Shown: positions 35,201 through 45,527, counted from the stretch's first letter. The stretch is DNA of 64,000 nt from Saturnia japonica (GCA_033032175.1 CM065318.1:6324001-6388000), one strand, 5' to 3'. Notes: generated by a model not told the origin, from the sequence alone. Program-made: numbers and translations.

Positions 35201-38200
35201 CGTTTAAACTGATTGTTTACAATAGAAATTTTAACATGTCTAAAAAGTTTTGGTTTTGGTCAAAACTGAGACAGGACGAATATTCGATTTCGGCTGCAAT
35301 CCTATTTAATACTATAAAGAGTATAGGCATTATCAAAACAAAGGCAACCTTTCTTGTATATGGGTATATATATACCAGTGACTATATAATATTTAAACAA
35401 TTGTATATTACTTGATATCCACGTTCCAAGTAATATTACATCATTTATTGTAAACTGGCTGTGCCCGTGGCTTCGCTCACGTGGACTACAGAATGCCCTC
35501 GCGAATCTTGCTCCCGCGCTCACGGCTATTTTAAAGATAAAACTGCTTATTGTGGGTGTTCCTTAGAAGATAGATGTATACTCTCCCGGACTTTTGCTAT
35601 ATCTATTATGGTTTACTCAGCATAAGCCATTTAAGCGACCGAATTGATTCGCTATGACCAGTTTTTTTTTATTTGTGCGGAACCCTAATTCTTTTTCTAA
35701 AATAAAAGTAGCCTAAGTTACTCCCTATATCATCAGCTATGTATGAGTGATAGTCCCGTCAAAATCGGTCCAACCGTTTCGGAGATTACCCGGAACAAAC
35801 AGACAGACAGACAAACAAAAATTGAAAAAAAATATGGTTTTTTGTTATTAGTATCGTATATACTTTCATATGCATTTAGTAAATAAACTGTTATTTTGAC
35901 ATTACAAACAGAAACTTCAACTTTATTAATTGTAAAGACACTACCTTGCCTGAACGTATGTGATGATGTGGTCTACGATGGAGCATGCTTGCCTAAAAGT
36001 TACTTATTCATTTGCGACTTGAAAATACCCAGGTTGTAATTACCGGGAAATACTATATCCGGCAAAGAGTTCCACTCCTTAGTGGTTTGCATGATAAATG
36101 TGCTAGTAAAATGGTTCATGCGCACTGGTGGAATATCAACCATAAATCATTGATGCTTCGCTATTCACTTTGCAGCCTTACCTCAACAAGCAAACCATTG
36201 CCATTTTACTTGTATTATAGAGATTTAGTAAATAAATATAAAAAATATATCAATTAATTACCTTCACAACAAAGAAAACGCATCAAAATTGGATTCATAT
36301 TATAATTAGACATTTTCACTAATATTACATTTAAATGTCAAAATATATATACACTGTCAATAACAACTTTATTTTTTTATGTTTAAGTTTTATGGCCAGG
36401 ACTGGTTGAAAATATCACAGAGTACTTACCTAAAAATATTCTTTCATCAAATTCACCAACACTTAGTACATAAGTTTCATATAAGTTATTCAGTGATTTA
36501 AGATTTTGATCAAAATATCCAACATCCAATATTCCTATTTGCTCATAGCTACCTTTAAGAATCTAAAAATGTTAAATAGAAATAGATTACTGTTTCATAT
36601 TATATGATAAGCATAATATCTTGGTATACATTTATAAAACAGTATACCTTCAATTCAAATACATTAATTTATTTTTCCTTGATAATTTTTTTATTATTAT
36701 TGAATTTAAACCGCTTACATAATTCAGTATTTGAAGCCTGTAGAAACAAATGTTCACTTTCACTGAAAAAGGTGTTGACATTATTTTTATTCATAATGCA
36801 CACAACAATAAAATTTGTTGCCATAATAAGTTTGAAATAACGTTATCACCACATGCTTTATAACAAAATTCCTGAATGAATCCCTGATAAATTAAAAAAT
36901 TAAAGTAATTGAAATAATGAAAATCCATAATGATAAAATTGGACATTGTTGTTTTTGTTTCTATAGGCCTCATTTATTCAATGAATTTGAGCTAGAAGTT
37001 TCTTATTTAATAAAGATAATTAAACAGCCTTCAAAATAGCCTAGGCTAGGTATAGTAAGCGTTAATCTTCATTTAAATGGTTTAATTTATATTTGCATTC
37101 TGTGAATACATTAAATAATATTAGGTCTGGGAAAAAGTGTTTTCGCATAATGTAGGTATAAACTTGTTATAAAATTTCTTTGGCTGTACTATTTGTATTT
37201 GGCTGGTTTTGATAATATTAAAAAGGTTACATTAAAAATAAAAAAATAAAAAGAAAAAAAGTTGTTTTCTTGCTATTTTTCATTTGTTTTTCTGTCTGTA
37301 AAAATAAGTGAATCTAATGAAGAAATTCGATACATTTCAAAATGTTATTACAAAAAAGGCAAAAATGCAATTCAAGCAGCGAAAAAAATTTGTGATGTTT
37401 AGGACCTAATGAAGTGTCAGTAAGAGTAGCACAAAGTTGGTTAAAATTTATCCAGCCCGGAAATTTTGATGTTAAAGATGCACCTCGCTCTGTCGACCTG
37501 TTACGAATAAAATGGACGCCATTTTTTAAAAAGTGGAGCAAGATCGGCATATCATTAGTTAAGATGTAGCTGAAGAACTGGAAATTGACCAAGAAACAGT
37601 TTTAACCCATTTGAAGAAAGCTGGCTATACCAAAAAGCTCGATTTTTGGGTGCCATATGAGCTCACTGAAAGAAACCTAATGAACCGTGTACTCATTTGC
37701 GATTCATTATTGAGACGTAATGAAACCGAGCCGTTTTTGAAGACATTGATAACTGGCGATGAAAAGTGGATCACGTACAACAAGAACGTGCGAAAAAGAA
37801 CGAGGTCTAAGGTCAGCCAGGCTTTACAGACTGTGGCTAAACATGGGTTAACTCAAAATAAGGTGACGATGTGTGTATGGTGGGACTGGAAGGGCATTGT
37901 TGATTATGAGCTTTTACCGGCCGGAAAAACCATCGATTCGAATCTCTATTGCCAACAACTGATGAGTTTAAAGGAAACAACTGAGAGAAAGCGGCCGGAA
38001 TTGATCAACAGGAAGGGTGTGGTCTTTCATCACGATAACGCTAAACCACACACATCTTTAGCCACTCAGCAAAAATTAAGAGAGTTTGGCTGGGAGGTGT
38101 TACTGCATCCACCATATGCCTGACTTGCACCTTCAGATTTTCACCTGTTTCGGTCTCTTCAGAATTCTTTAGGTTCTGTAAGGTTAACACCAAGAGAGGA

Positions 38201-40686
38201 CTGCCAAAACTATTTGTGGCGTTTTATGGCACATATATTATACTGTAAATAAACTTTAAAAAAAAAATGTCTTGAGTTTTCATATAAAAATGCAAAGAAA
38301 CTTTTTCCCCAACCTATTAGGTAATGTTTTTTTTTAATTAATCACCATACAGACATGAATCCTCCATCATGTGTTGAGGCATTTACTGTACAGCCATTTA
38401 CAACCAAACTCAAAAAAGAATCATAACCCTGAGGCCATTTGATAATTAGGTTGCCACTCCTGAGCAAATGTGTGTATATTCAGAATATAAAATTTGTTAT
38501 TATAGCAATATACATTATTTCTGAGATAAGTTTTATATAAAAATAGTAATTTCACAATGATATTACTACTACTATATTGCAAGTGCAGTATGAAATTTCC
38601 AATATGTTTATTTTTTTTACATATTAATTTCTTCTTTGTTAATTGTATTTCAAATAACAACTTGAAACTTGTTAGCAAAAAGGAATGAATTAATTACCCC
38701 TTTCTCAAAGAAAGACCTAATAACAGGCCTCCAGCTGTACTCTTTCATAGTAGTAGCTTCTTTTGACAAACCATCTTTTATTTCACAGAGTGTTGATATG
38801 ATACATGGTGGTTTAAGTGGTAATTTAATATCTTCTTTCCGCCAATCAATTGGTAAACCTAAAAATAAACTAAATTGGTGACCAGTCCATATTATAAACT
38901 GTTTAAAGTAATTTAAATATGCATTATTAATTTATTCTGATATGATTGGTGACAGGCATCACTAATTATGGTTATTGATGGGTGCATATTATTCTGAAAA
39001 TCTAATTACGTTTTTTTAATATAACATAGGAGGTAAACAAGCATCAGCCTACCTAATTGTATGCGATTACAGTAGCCCATGGACACTTGTAACACCAGTG
39101 ACCAGAGGATGTAATAACACATTGTCAACCCTAAACCCCTTCTTCCCAGCACTGGAAACACCGCAGGAACTTAACACACAGTTATTTGGCTGAGATCTTC
39201 AGTAGGGTGGAGGTATTTAACCAGTCATACTGTCCCTTGTAGAGATAAATTTTCAATGACATTTTTCTATACCCTACCTCTCTTTATCCCTAATTTTTTA
39301 GTATCAATTTAAAAAAAATAAGCAGATTACAAACAAAATGAAAGTATTATTTAGTATACTACTAACCTTTAAATGATGGATTGATCAAATCAGTCCTATG
39401 TGCCATAAATGCATTTGAAAATACATAATCCAAACATGATAATAGAATATGATACATATCAACCAAATCATTGGCTGAATTGTGGAACTCCCCTTTAACA
39501 CATATGTACAAACACCAAGTAAATTCAAATAAGGCATTCGTAGAGCATGGTATTAATCTGAAAGAAAATATAACTTATTGAATAGTCCTTAATATATATC
39601 ATAGACATGAATGACAATTAAAGTTACTTGATATATTGTTTATTTTTCATTATATCATTTAATAACAATTTTTAGTACGATATAAAATACAATATAGCCT
39701 ATAGGCATTAGTCATAGTTATTTAATGTTTGTTTAGAATAGTAATGTGTTAAATAATGATTTATGATGAAAAACAAAAATGAATAGTATGCGCACTTACT
39801 TTGGTCTTCGTTTTGAGTGTGTTTTTAAGGGTTCATTTGTTAATCCAGTAAATATCTCTTGGAAAATTGGTTGGAATTTCCTGAACAGCACAGATGAGAC
39901 AGCAAACTTATGTTCTAAACGGGATATCCTTTCTTTGAAGTCAGTTGGCATGGATGCCATCTCCATCCAATTTTTAATTTTATTAAAAAACTGTATTAAA
40001 CTGTGGATTTCAAATCTATCTATATAATTTACAATTTTGTGGAATTAAAGTAAATAATTTTTAATAAATAGTGCATTATGTCATTATGTTCTATTATACA
40101 ATATTTATTAAAATTCTATGTTGAAACCAAAATCAAATATAATAAAATACTGAAATACTAACCTTATGTTGCATAACCTCAGGAGTTTTGTAAGACTGAC
40201 ACAGTTGCCTTCTACTGCTTTCCCAGTCTGTAGTGTAGGAGTTATTGATGTACGACATGCCACATACAATGCACAAGCCATCCAATGTAGAGGATCTCCC
40301 TGTTGTCATACAAAGTAGTACTTACTATGAAGTAGCAATATTGAAATTAATTCGACACAAACGAAGATATATAATACCATTATACTATAACGAAATAGCA
40401 TAACAAATGTGAAAGTCTATTAGCTTGTTACGAAAACAAATAAGTAGTTTATTTTAATAATACTTGCGCAGGTGCATTCTCAAGGTAAGCTTGATTTATA
40501 TAATAATCTTTTGAATATTAAGGAATAATTTAAAATAGACAAGTCACTTACATCTAAAGTATAGTTTCGCTTGATTTCCAAAAACGAATCTCTAGACTTT
40601 TTTGCGGCAACAGGATCTACGTTCAATTTTGAGCAAAGATTATCCAGCTCAATCCAGATGTCTTCACTTTCATCTTGTTTCGGCAT
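20215..40686 (-). CDS. Rbf: Retinoblastoma-family pocket protein
   Basis: The minus-strand gene is complete from ATG (40686) to TAG (20215-20217). Eighteen exons, with coordinates in the domain entries below, sum to 2754 nt. That is 917 residues, and every junction is in phase. The protein represses E2F/DP transcription and is released by cyclin-CDK phosphorylation in the nucleus. The order is N-terminal cyclin-like fold, pocket A, spacer, pocket B and C-terminal core. The spacer has a p107/p130-like cyclin-binding motif, KKQLF (about residues 608-612), which places it nearer the p107/p130 branch than pRb. Drosophila Rbf is 845 residues, so the length is normal. Introns 4-7, 9 and 14-17 hold mobile elements. 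Start choice: the ATG opens exon 1, no upstream in-frame coding is evident, and the N-terminus aligns with family members. Confidence 0.95.
21001..21645 (+). repeat. RTE-like short repeat, family A copy 2 (with GA microsatellite)
   Basis: It begins 'actagctgacccgcgtaac' and carries a GA run at 21042-21058. The 'tatatgctatcgcggac' block follows, and it ends 'gagattagcgcgttcaac' plus 'ctcttcagctttataatga'. It is very similar to 44216-44965. It lies in the last Rbf intron directly upstream of a LINE fragment. Confidence 0.7.
21650..22800 (+). pseudogene. RTE-like LINE reverse transcriptase, 3' part
   Basis: The open frame 21659-22387 has [11 protein letters not shown] at its start, then [18 protein letters not shown], the catalytic [12 protein letters not shown] and the RTE-type thumb [22 protein letters not shown] follows. 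After a stop at 22385, decayed coding continues ([11 protein letters not shown] near 22515, and VSAYPVGK near 22760). The N-terminal endonuclease and first RT blocks are absent. The frame is nearly clean, so insertion is fairly recent. It lies in the last Rbf intron, antisense to Rbf. Confidence 0.8.
23415..23690 (-). repeat. tRNA-derived SINE copy 1
   Basis: On the minus strand it contains 'gttgaaaatatgtcacaaag', 'cacctatagg' and the 'gggccatatcgtgac' 3' block. All three are shared with the copies at 24062-24375 and 52185-52490. The promoter-box end is poorly preserved. Confidence 0.55.
23857..24660. mobile_element. Non-autonomous DNA transposon (MITE-like) with GC-rich inverted ends, split by a SINE
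   Basis: The left end 'aaggctcgcgcacaa' and the right end (reverse complement 'aaggctcacgcacatt') form imperfect terminal inverted repeats. They extend for about 45 bp through 'gcgggccgca' to 'gcattgca'. The inside contains a complete SINE at 24062-24375. No transposase is present. It lies in Rbf intron 16. Confidence 0.6.
24062..24375 (-). repeat. tRNA-derived SINE copy 2 (near full length)
   Basis: Read on the minus strand it starts with 'ggctcagtggtag' (A-box-like) and has a B-box-like 'cgcgagtttaaatc'. The body is shared with 52185-52490 ('ttgtgatgaaatcatagc') and ends near 'gggccacatcatcacttaac'. The RNA polymerase III boxes make the tRNA origin likely. Confidence 0.7.
24754..24882. repeat. 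129-bp hairpin MITE
   Basis: The ends 'aaggtatgctgaagtgg' and (reverse complement) 'aaggctgcctgtccactg' are inverted repeats. The centre has a perfect 13-bp palindrome, 'aatagaattgcat' (24802-24814) and its complement (24827-24839), separated by 12 nt. It is non-coding and lies in Rbf intron 16. Confidence 0.7.
24900..25045 (+). repeat. 5'-truncated tRNA-derived SINE copy 3
   Basis: It shares 'tagctaccacctt', 'aaaatctgtcgccaaata' and 'tataggtacttgagagcc' with the SINE body. It ends 30 nt before Rbf exon 16. Confidence 0.55.
25785..26290 (+). repeat. Lepidopteran interspersed repeat, family B copy 2
   Basis: It has 'gcgtggactacagaatgcc', 'gtttactcagcgtaagcc', 'aaaatcggtccaaccgtttc' and the 'gacaatacaaacag' end. 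It lies in Rbf intron 15. Confidence 0.65.
26975..27839 (+). pseudogene. LINE reverse-transcriptase fragment with poly-A tail in Rbf intron 14
   Basis: Fragments of a Jockey-superfamily RT are seen. [20 protein letters not shown] (27100-27160) is followed by a damaged catalytic region ([10 protein letters not shown] near 27250, where ADD reads AVD). Next comes LVELIAKKL with [20 protein letters not shown] (27389-27718) and [14 protein letters not shown] before a stop. A run of ten A at 27830-27839 looks like its tail. The segment between RT and C-terminus is deleted. It is antisense to Rbf. Confidence 0.7.
28408..28915 (-). other. Rbf: Rbf exons 11-13: spacer between pockets
   Basis: Exons: 28789-28915, 28606-28719 and 28408-28535 (residues 544-666). 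It contains [13 protein letters not shown] (end of pocket A), candidate CDK sites ([19 protein letters not shown]) and the cyclin-docking-like motif AKKQLFKDP. The latter matches the AKRRLF motif known from p107/p130. The last residues, SLNLFFRK, start pocket B. Introns here are unusually small, 69 and 70 nt. Confidence 0.88.
29905..30252 (-). CDS. Unrecognised 115-codon ORF in Rbf intron 9
   Basis: The frame starts with [12 protein letters not shown] and ends QSDIIAS before a stop. It lies on the same strand as Rbf, wholly inside intron 9. Its beginning overlaps an RTE-like repeat end, so at least the first 15-20 codons are probably not genuine. The C-terminal third has an ordered look ([12 protein letters not shown] then [11 protein letters not shown]). 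It matches no family I can name and shows no RT or transposase motif. It could be a retro-element scrap or a gene remnant. Confidence 0.25.
   Translation of the reverse strand: MRDAANLKHFIYIDSSTTKQRPLRDWRFVADRRYHVGLQVSWQLDIHWLILKRDKPKKSHCVGFISMCMLVGYKSLPPRFMAGYVPANCGTGMYHYDGCYTQCMEVTIQSDIIAS
30215..30390 (-). repeat. RTE-like repeat end
   Basis: On the minus strand it starts 'agctgtgcccgcggctttg' and ends near 'cattttatttatatagata', typical of the repeat ends seen elsewhere in this window. Confidence 0.5.
31243..31264. repeat. AC microsatellite
   Basis: About nine CA units in Rbf intron 7, just upstream of exon 8. Confidence 0.9.
32040..32184 (+). repeat. Short LINE 3' tail with AAAT-type repeat end
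   Basis: It contains 'gttgtggctctgttggcgc' followed by 'accaaataaataaataaata', the microsatellite-like tail also seen at 6374-6390. It lies in Rbf intron 7. Confidence 0.5.
32334..35454. other. Rbf intron 6, distal part: mostly AT-rich with minor repeats
   Basis: A 'aaaacggctggagcgatttt' string at 33915-33960 suggests a decayed lepidopteran repeat. An inverted pair is at 34282-34568 (separate entry). CTT runs occur near 33870. I see no coding sequence. Confidence 0.45.
34282..34568. repeat. Inverted-repeat pair, possible small MITE
   Basis: 'tttttcaacacacttg' at 34282-34297 recurs exactly in inverted form at 34553-34568, enclosing 255 bp of AT-rich DNA. Just outside, 'ggtgattaccg' (about 34180) and 'cggtaatcacc' (about 34246) form a second inverted pair. 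Boundaries of a mobile unit are not proven. Confidence 0.45.
35455..35932 (+). repeat. Lepidopteran interspersed repeat, family B copy 3 (fullest)
   Basis: It starts 'ctggctgtgcccgtggcttc' and contains 'tggactacagaatgccc', 'catttaagcgaccgaattg' and 'gtcccgtcaaaatcggtcc'. A short 'acagacagacagac' run follows, and it ends at 'cattacaaacag'. It lies in Rbf intron 6. Confidence 0.7.
37121..38318 (+). mobile_element. mariner transposon (cecropia/Bmmar-like)
   Basis: The left end 'ttaggtctgggaaaaagtg' and the right end (reverse complement 'taggttggggaaaaagtt') form imperfect inverted repeats with TA at each side. The interior encodes a mariner transposase with a shortened C-terminus. The total length of about 1.2 kb is near the family norm of 1.3 kb. 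It lies in Rbf intron 5, in the opposite orientation to Rbf. Confidence 0.85.
37300..38230 (+). pseudogene. mariner transposase, inactivated
   Basis: The N-terminal part ([28 protein letters not shown]) is broken by stops near 37402. The main open frame 37611-38123 has the first Asp in [10 protein letters not shown] and the second in [12 protein letters not shown]. The third-Asp region LAPSDFHLF follows an in-frame TGA at 38121-38123, caused by small deletions in the preceding motif. The last 50-odd residues are deleted. No active enzyme is expected. Confidence 0.88.
38985..39250 (+). repeat. Common lepidopteran SINE-like repeat ('ggaggtaaacaagcatc' type)
   Basis: The order is 'aggaggtaaacaagcatcag', 'cctacctaattgtatgcg', 'gcccatggacacttgtaac', 'ccttcttcccagcac' and 'accgcaggaac'. 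This follows a widespread lepidopteran repeat. It lies in Rbf intron 4 and is decayed. Confidence 0.55.
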
Positions 40687-41390
40687 TGTTTTCGTACTGT
40701 TTGATTAGGTTAGATACTAGATTTTATGTATTGTATGCTATAAAATAAAATAAAACACATCAGTAGGTAACATATACCTATCACAAACTTATCCCGTTTT
40801 GACAATTATGACAGATCATTGGCGGCGAAGAAAACACACCTTTCCCTCCCACGCGTAACCAGAGACAAATAGGCTACTACAAATTGTACACAAAGACAGC
40901 CAGAGTGCCAGTCACATATTGTTAGGCCACCCACACGCAAACAATAACGCCAGGTTCAATAATATTGTCCAATTTAATCGCCCCGCATACTCGAAAGATT
41001 TATTGTTACTTTTTTATGCTCGAAACTGACTCATGTAGGTTTCTTACACAATGATCTGTTCTCAAACAAAATTTTATTTTTTAACATCATAAACCACGTC
41101 TTCCATTATGACAGGACCCATTTTACACAAACATTTATAGAGGGCGCTTTTTTTAAAATACATTCAAAATCCTACACTATGTAATATCGCTCTTACAGGA
41201 TGGCGCATCGTACTTAACAGAGATAAATAATAATTTGATTTTTGATTTGATTAATATTTTACCTATATTAAAAAAACTAAACTAAAAACAAACAAAAAAG
41301 TATTAATTTTTCTTCTTCTTCTTCTTTCTAATTTGGCAACCGGTCCTCTTTAATGAAGACCATTATAAAATTATCGAGTGAATTATAATG
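40687..41390 (-). promoter_or_regulatory. Rbf upstream region
   Basis: This is about 700 bp before the Rbf start codon. Reading in the Rbf direction, TTCGCCGCCAAT at 40815-40827 contains a CCAAT box and a GC core loosely like an E2F site. There is no TATA box I would trust. The rest is featureless. Confidence 0.3.
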
Positions 41391-41539
41391 TCATGTGTTA
41401 TGTATGATGATTCAGTATCCTAACAAGATGGTGGCTCCCTCGTTAGAACTTTCTAGGAAGATATTGTGGGATCTAAGAATGAATGTTTTTAGCTTATATT
41501 TAAAATCCACTTCACTTATGCATAGGTTTAAAAAATTCA

Positions 41540-42065
41540 TTCATTGTTTAGCTACATATCACTCCAGACAAATTGATAAAATGCCGACGCAGGCCAATAA
41601 AAAACAAGAGATAATTGACTGGCTCCAACGTCATGGCGAAAATGTGAATAGTACTTTATTAAAAGTACAATTAGTGAATATTTTAAAATCGAAAAAAAGC
41701 CTCCCTAAAAGATATGTTACCGACGAAATAGCTGCCGAATGTGGTCATTGGGTTCTTCGACTTCCGCCGTATCATTGCCAGTACAATGCTATAGGAACTA
41801 ATATGGGCACAAATCAAAGGACATGCCGCTCGAAACAATACCCATCCCCCTTATACGGCAAACAAGATGTTAGATTTATTAAAAAATGCATGTGCGGAAG
41901 TAACTGCCGAAAACTGGGAAAAAATTGTGAGAAGAACTTAAAACATTATATAGCGTCGGATTGAGAAATTCATGTGGCATTCGATAATATACAAGTACAG
42001 GAACTTATAATAAATGTTGGGGAGAGCTCATCGAGTGACAGTGACGATTCATCAGATTTTGATTA
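41540..42065 (+). pseudogene. Tc1/mariner-like (DDE_3-type) transposase relic, C-terminal half
   Basis: The frame 41395-41964 contains YHSRQIDKMPTQANKKQ (after the second catalytic Asp region, which is damaged) and WLQRHGENVNS. Next is VLRLPPYHCQYNAI, where the third acidic residue is lost by a frameshift. The other frame continues (LIWAQIKGHAARNN) to an acidic tail (SSSSDSDDSSDFD) and stop at 42063-42065. It is a cousin of the relic at 14450-16040. Confidence 0.7.
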
Positions 42066-42779
42066 AAATAAAGTTTATCTGTCGTTATAATTATTTCGTT
42101 TCATTGCCGACTACCTACCTATACCTACTTATTTTACAACAGCTTCGAAATTTTGAAGAAGTTGGCATTATCAATCAAGAATTAATACTTGTAACATCTT
42201 GTAATGAAATATAATATTAGTTAATAAATTTGTACAAAAGTATCAGGCAGTAGTTTAGTTTCTTACATTTTGTAAAAAAAATTCAGGTCTGTTATCGTGT
42301 TACATTTATCGATATGGCTCCATCCCTATCAGTTTCTCCGACTCTGGTATAACCTTGTACGTCTGTAAATAACTAAATGTCATATTTTTATAAAATAATG
42401 CATACATAACAGGGATGTCAATTTCTAAAAAATAATGTTTTTTGAAAATCTATTATTTTTTAAAATTATTAAATCAATTTACTAATAATCGATTTTTGTT
42501 CAAAACACAATCAATTTTTTTAATAATTGATTTTTTACATATTTTCTTAAGAAATTTAATTAAAATCTGAAATATTTAGAATCATAACTTTCTTAATCAA
42601 TTTAAATTAACATATTTCAATAAAAAGACAAAAAATATTGTTAATAACGGAGAATGCCCATTCTAGTAACAAATTTGGTTGTATAGTAAGGTTTAATAAA
42701 AAGTAAAGAATGTTTTTTTTACGACCTTTTATCGTCGGTATTTGGTTTTCAAAGTAGGAATATTCTTTAAATTTTTAAA

Positions 42780-43400
42780 AGTATTACCTATACTATATAT
42801 TATATGTATACTAATATAACAAAGCGGAAGTGTTTTTATGTTCGTTTGTTTAAATAAGCTAATCTCTGAAACTACCAGTCTGATTTCAAAAATTCTTTTT
42901 GTATACGATAGCCTGATCCACAAGGAATACCTTATATAGACTATTTAGTATCAAGATACACGTGCTAACTAGCTTTTTAATATTGATTTTTGTAAAGTAA
43001 GTTGGACACGAAGCTCTCCCGAACTGCTTTATCCGCGTGCGCCGCGATATTTTTAAGTTGTACGTAAATACATGTTGTACAAAAATATTGGGCCTTGTGC
43101 ATAACCCACAATAAGCTATTATATAACAAACAATGGTTTAACATTAAAAAGTGATTTAAGATCATTATTTTACACATGGTATAATAATCCTTACGAACAA
43201 GAGTTACTTCATCTTAAAGACAATTTTATGAAGTTTTGCTCTTGTGCATGTTATTTGGACACATAGTTTAGAAGATAATGAAAAATTGAAATAATTTGTA
43301 TTTGTGGGAAGAAGAATTATGACAAGCTACACGAGTGCACTGGCGTAGCGGTATTTGTCGTATAAAATTAACACGGGTAAAACCGTGGGGCACAGTTAAA
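42780..43400 (-). repeat. RTE-like short repeat, family A copy 3 (inverted)
   Basis: On the minus strand it begins 'actgtgccccacggttttac' and ends 'gagattagcttatttaaac'. It shares 'gtccaaataacatgc' and 'gaagtaactcttgttcgtaa' with 9057-9570. Confidence 0.6.
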
Positions 43401-43519
43401 AATTATTATACACTGCGTAAATAGTTCCAAAGACGCGGGTGGTGCGTTCCATTACTTGTATTACAATCCTTTTGAACACAAAAATATAATATTAAATTAA
43501 AAAGCAATTCATTATTTAT

Positions 43520-44145
43520 TATGAGGAATGAGTTGTAGTTGGCATTGTCCAGGCATGGGGTTGGCGGGGATCTGTTACAAGCATTGAAATCTCTCTATGA
43601 GGATTCTAGTGCTTGTGTTAGAATAAATGGAGCATACACTGAATGGTTTGATATCCAAAAGGGTGTCAGACAGGGATGTGTAGCGTCTCCATGGCTGTTT
43701 AATCTATTTATGGATAATTGTCTAACAGATTTGAAAGAGAGTGATTGTGGACTGAGAATGAACGAGTTACTTGTCAAATGTCTTCTTAATGCTGATGATC
43801 AAGTTTTACTTGCATCGTCAGCTAAAAATTTGCAAGCGATGGTGACTATTATGAATGAGGCTTTGGAAAGAAACGGAATGAAAGTAAATACAAAGAAGAC
43901 GTAAATTTTAGTGTTTGAAAAGGAAGAAAACATGACCGAAATATGTGTCCGGATTGATGAGGATGAACTGGAGCAAGTAAGTGAGTTTGTATACTTGGGA
44001 TCGATGTTTACCAGGGATGGAAAGTGTGAGAGTGATATAGGAAGGAGAGTAAATGCCAGTAATATGGTGAATGGGGCATTACACTCCTTTATGAGCAGCC
44101 AGAGGATTTCTATGAAAGCTCGTTATAACTATATTTATGGGTGAT
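43520..44145 (+). pseudogene. RTE-like LINE reverse transcriptase fragment, second copy
   Basis: It is nearly identical to 21700-22290: [18 protein letters not shown] and [14 protein letters not shown] are the same. YADD reads NADD, so the catalytic Tyr is replaced. A TAG at 43537-43539 (Trp in the other copy) and a TAA at 43902-43904 break the frame. It ends abruptly after MKAR. Confidence 0.8.
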
Positions 44146-44215
44146 ATATAAGGGTGATTGAAGTTTTTGGTGGAATCTTAAAATGACATGTTTATGTATT
44201 TGGTTTTTATTTTTA

Positions 44216-44965
44216 ACTAACTGACTCACGCATCTTCGTCTGCGACACATGAGAGAGAGAGAGAGAGAGAGAGTTAGAAAGATTGGGTCGTAGGCACCTA
44301 TAATACAATTCTAAAGGAGCTGAAACTTTCATTACTTTTCTGCGGATTTATTTTAAAATTGTGATATCTCCTAAGATATTGATTGAAATCAATTGATGGC
44401 AAGGACAATTTTGTTCGAAATGAAATACTTCTTCTTCTTCCTAACTTGGCAACCGGTTCTCTTTAATGAAGACCACCATTACTGCCATTATTATCAAGTG
44501 AATTATATTGTCATGTGTTCAATGAAATATTTGTGATGAATATTTTATTTCAATACGATTAATACCACGTTTATAGAAACACCTTCGCAAATAAAGCATT
44601 ATTTTTGAACAAATTTTATTATCATAAAAAAGGTTATATTGAGTCAACTTTAAAAGATAGCCAAATGCTATCACGAATTTTTTTTTAAATTTTTAAGAGA
44701 AAGAATTCGGTCACACATGATTTTTGAGTAACTTTAAGCATTTACGCAGCGCACACAATGGAATCTCTGCTTTTAATCCTTCCTCGTTTTTGCAATATTG
44801 TTCATTGATTCTTCGCTCCTATTGGTCGTAGCGTGATGTTATATAGCCTATAGGCCTTCTTCGATCAATGGGATATCCATCAGAAATTATTTTTTCCATT
44901 CGAAGTAGTTCCTGAGATTAGAGCGTTCAACCAAACAAACAAAGAAACTCTTCAGCCTAATAGTA
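44216..44965 (+). repeat. RTE-like short repeat, family A copy 4 (with GA microsatellite)
   Basis: It starts 'ctaactgactcacgcatc' and has a GA run at 44253-44273. The blocks of copy 2 (21001-21645) follow in the same order, plus an inserted 'aacttggcaaccggttctc' segment near 44440. That segment also occurs at 41330-41350. Confidence 0.7.
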
Positions 44966-45527
44966 GTAGTCTAGATCCATTAACTTCAATAAAGAGGACT
45001 AGTTGGCAATTCAGTAAGAAGGATGATTAAATACCTACTGTCACAAAAAAAATTACATTAAATCTATTTAAAAAAAATCGCAGTAAAAAAAATCGATGTT
45101 TAAATAATCGTTTTTTTTATTAAAGAATTAATCTAAATAAATTGATTTTTAATTAAAAATAATTGATATTTAAAAAAATTGATTTTTTGTTCACATCCCT
45201 AATAGATAATGTAAAAAAGACGCTTGTTCAAGTCAGGCTCTGTCAACTCGCCTATATATTTTAACACGAAAAGCTCGCGCATCTGTTTCACTCAACATGG
45301 GAAAAATCCATAAGCGTACCCGCTACGTTTCTCTTTCACACAATGAAACACTCACACAAAGGCATACTCATTGATATTCTTCCGCCATATTGGTCTGTGG
45401 CCGCCATTTTCATTGGAATTGTCAAATTTGACTAAAACAAATTGAACCGCCATTGTTCGTTGTTCATAATCTTAACATTATTAAACATTTTATATTTGTT
45501 AATTTGTGGAATTGTTAATTTGCTCGA

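Larger units (their letters stand above)
32251..40686 (-). other. Rbf: Rbf exons 1-7: N-terminal cyclin-like domain
   Basis: Exons: 40552-40686, 40163-40299, 39800-40000, 39367-39557, 38698-38858, 36430-36562 and 32251-32333 (residues 1-347). Family landmarks are [15 protein letters not shown] and [12 protein letters not shown] in exon 2 and [14 protein letters not shown] in exon 3. Exon 4 has [12 protein letters not shown] and [16 protein letters not shown], and exon 6 has [15 protein letters not shown]. All seven donors are GT with mostly GTAAGT or GTTAGT, and all acceptors end in AG. Confidence 0.92.
42413..45202. mobile_element. Pair of hAT-like ends enclosing nested insertions
   Basis: 'cagggatgtcaatttc' at 42413 and the complement of 'gttcacatccct' ending at 45202 form short inverted ends. 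The DNA just inside both is similar: A/T-rich with 'aatcgattt' repeats. Between them lie an inverted family-A repeat, an RTE-like LINE piece and another family-A repeat. I read it as an old hAT MITE split by younger insertions. A target duplication is not evident. Confidence 0.4.
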
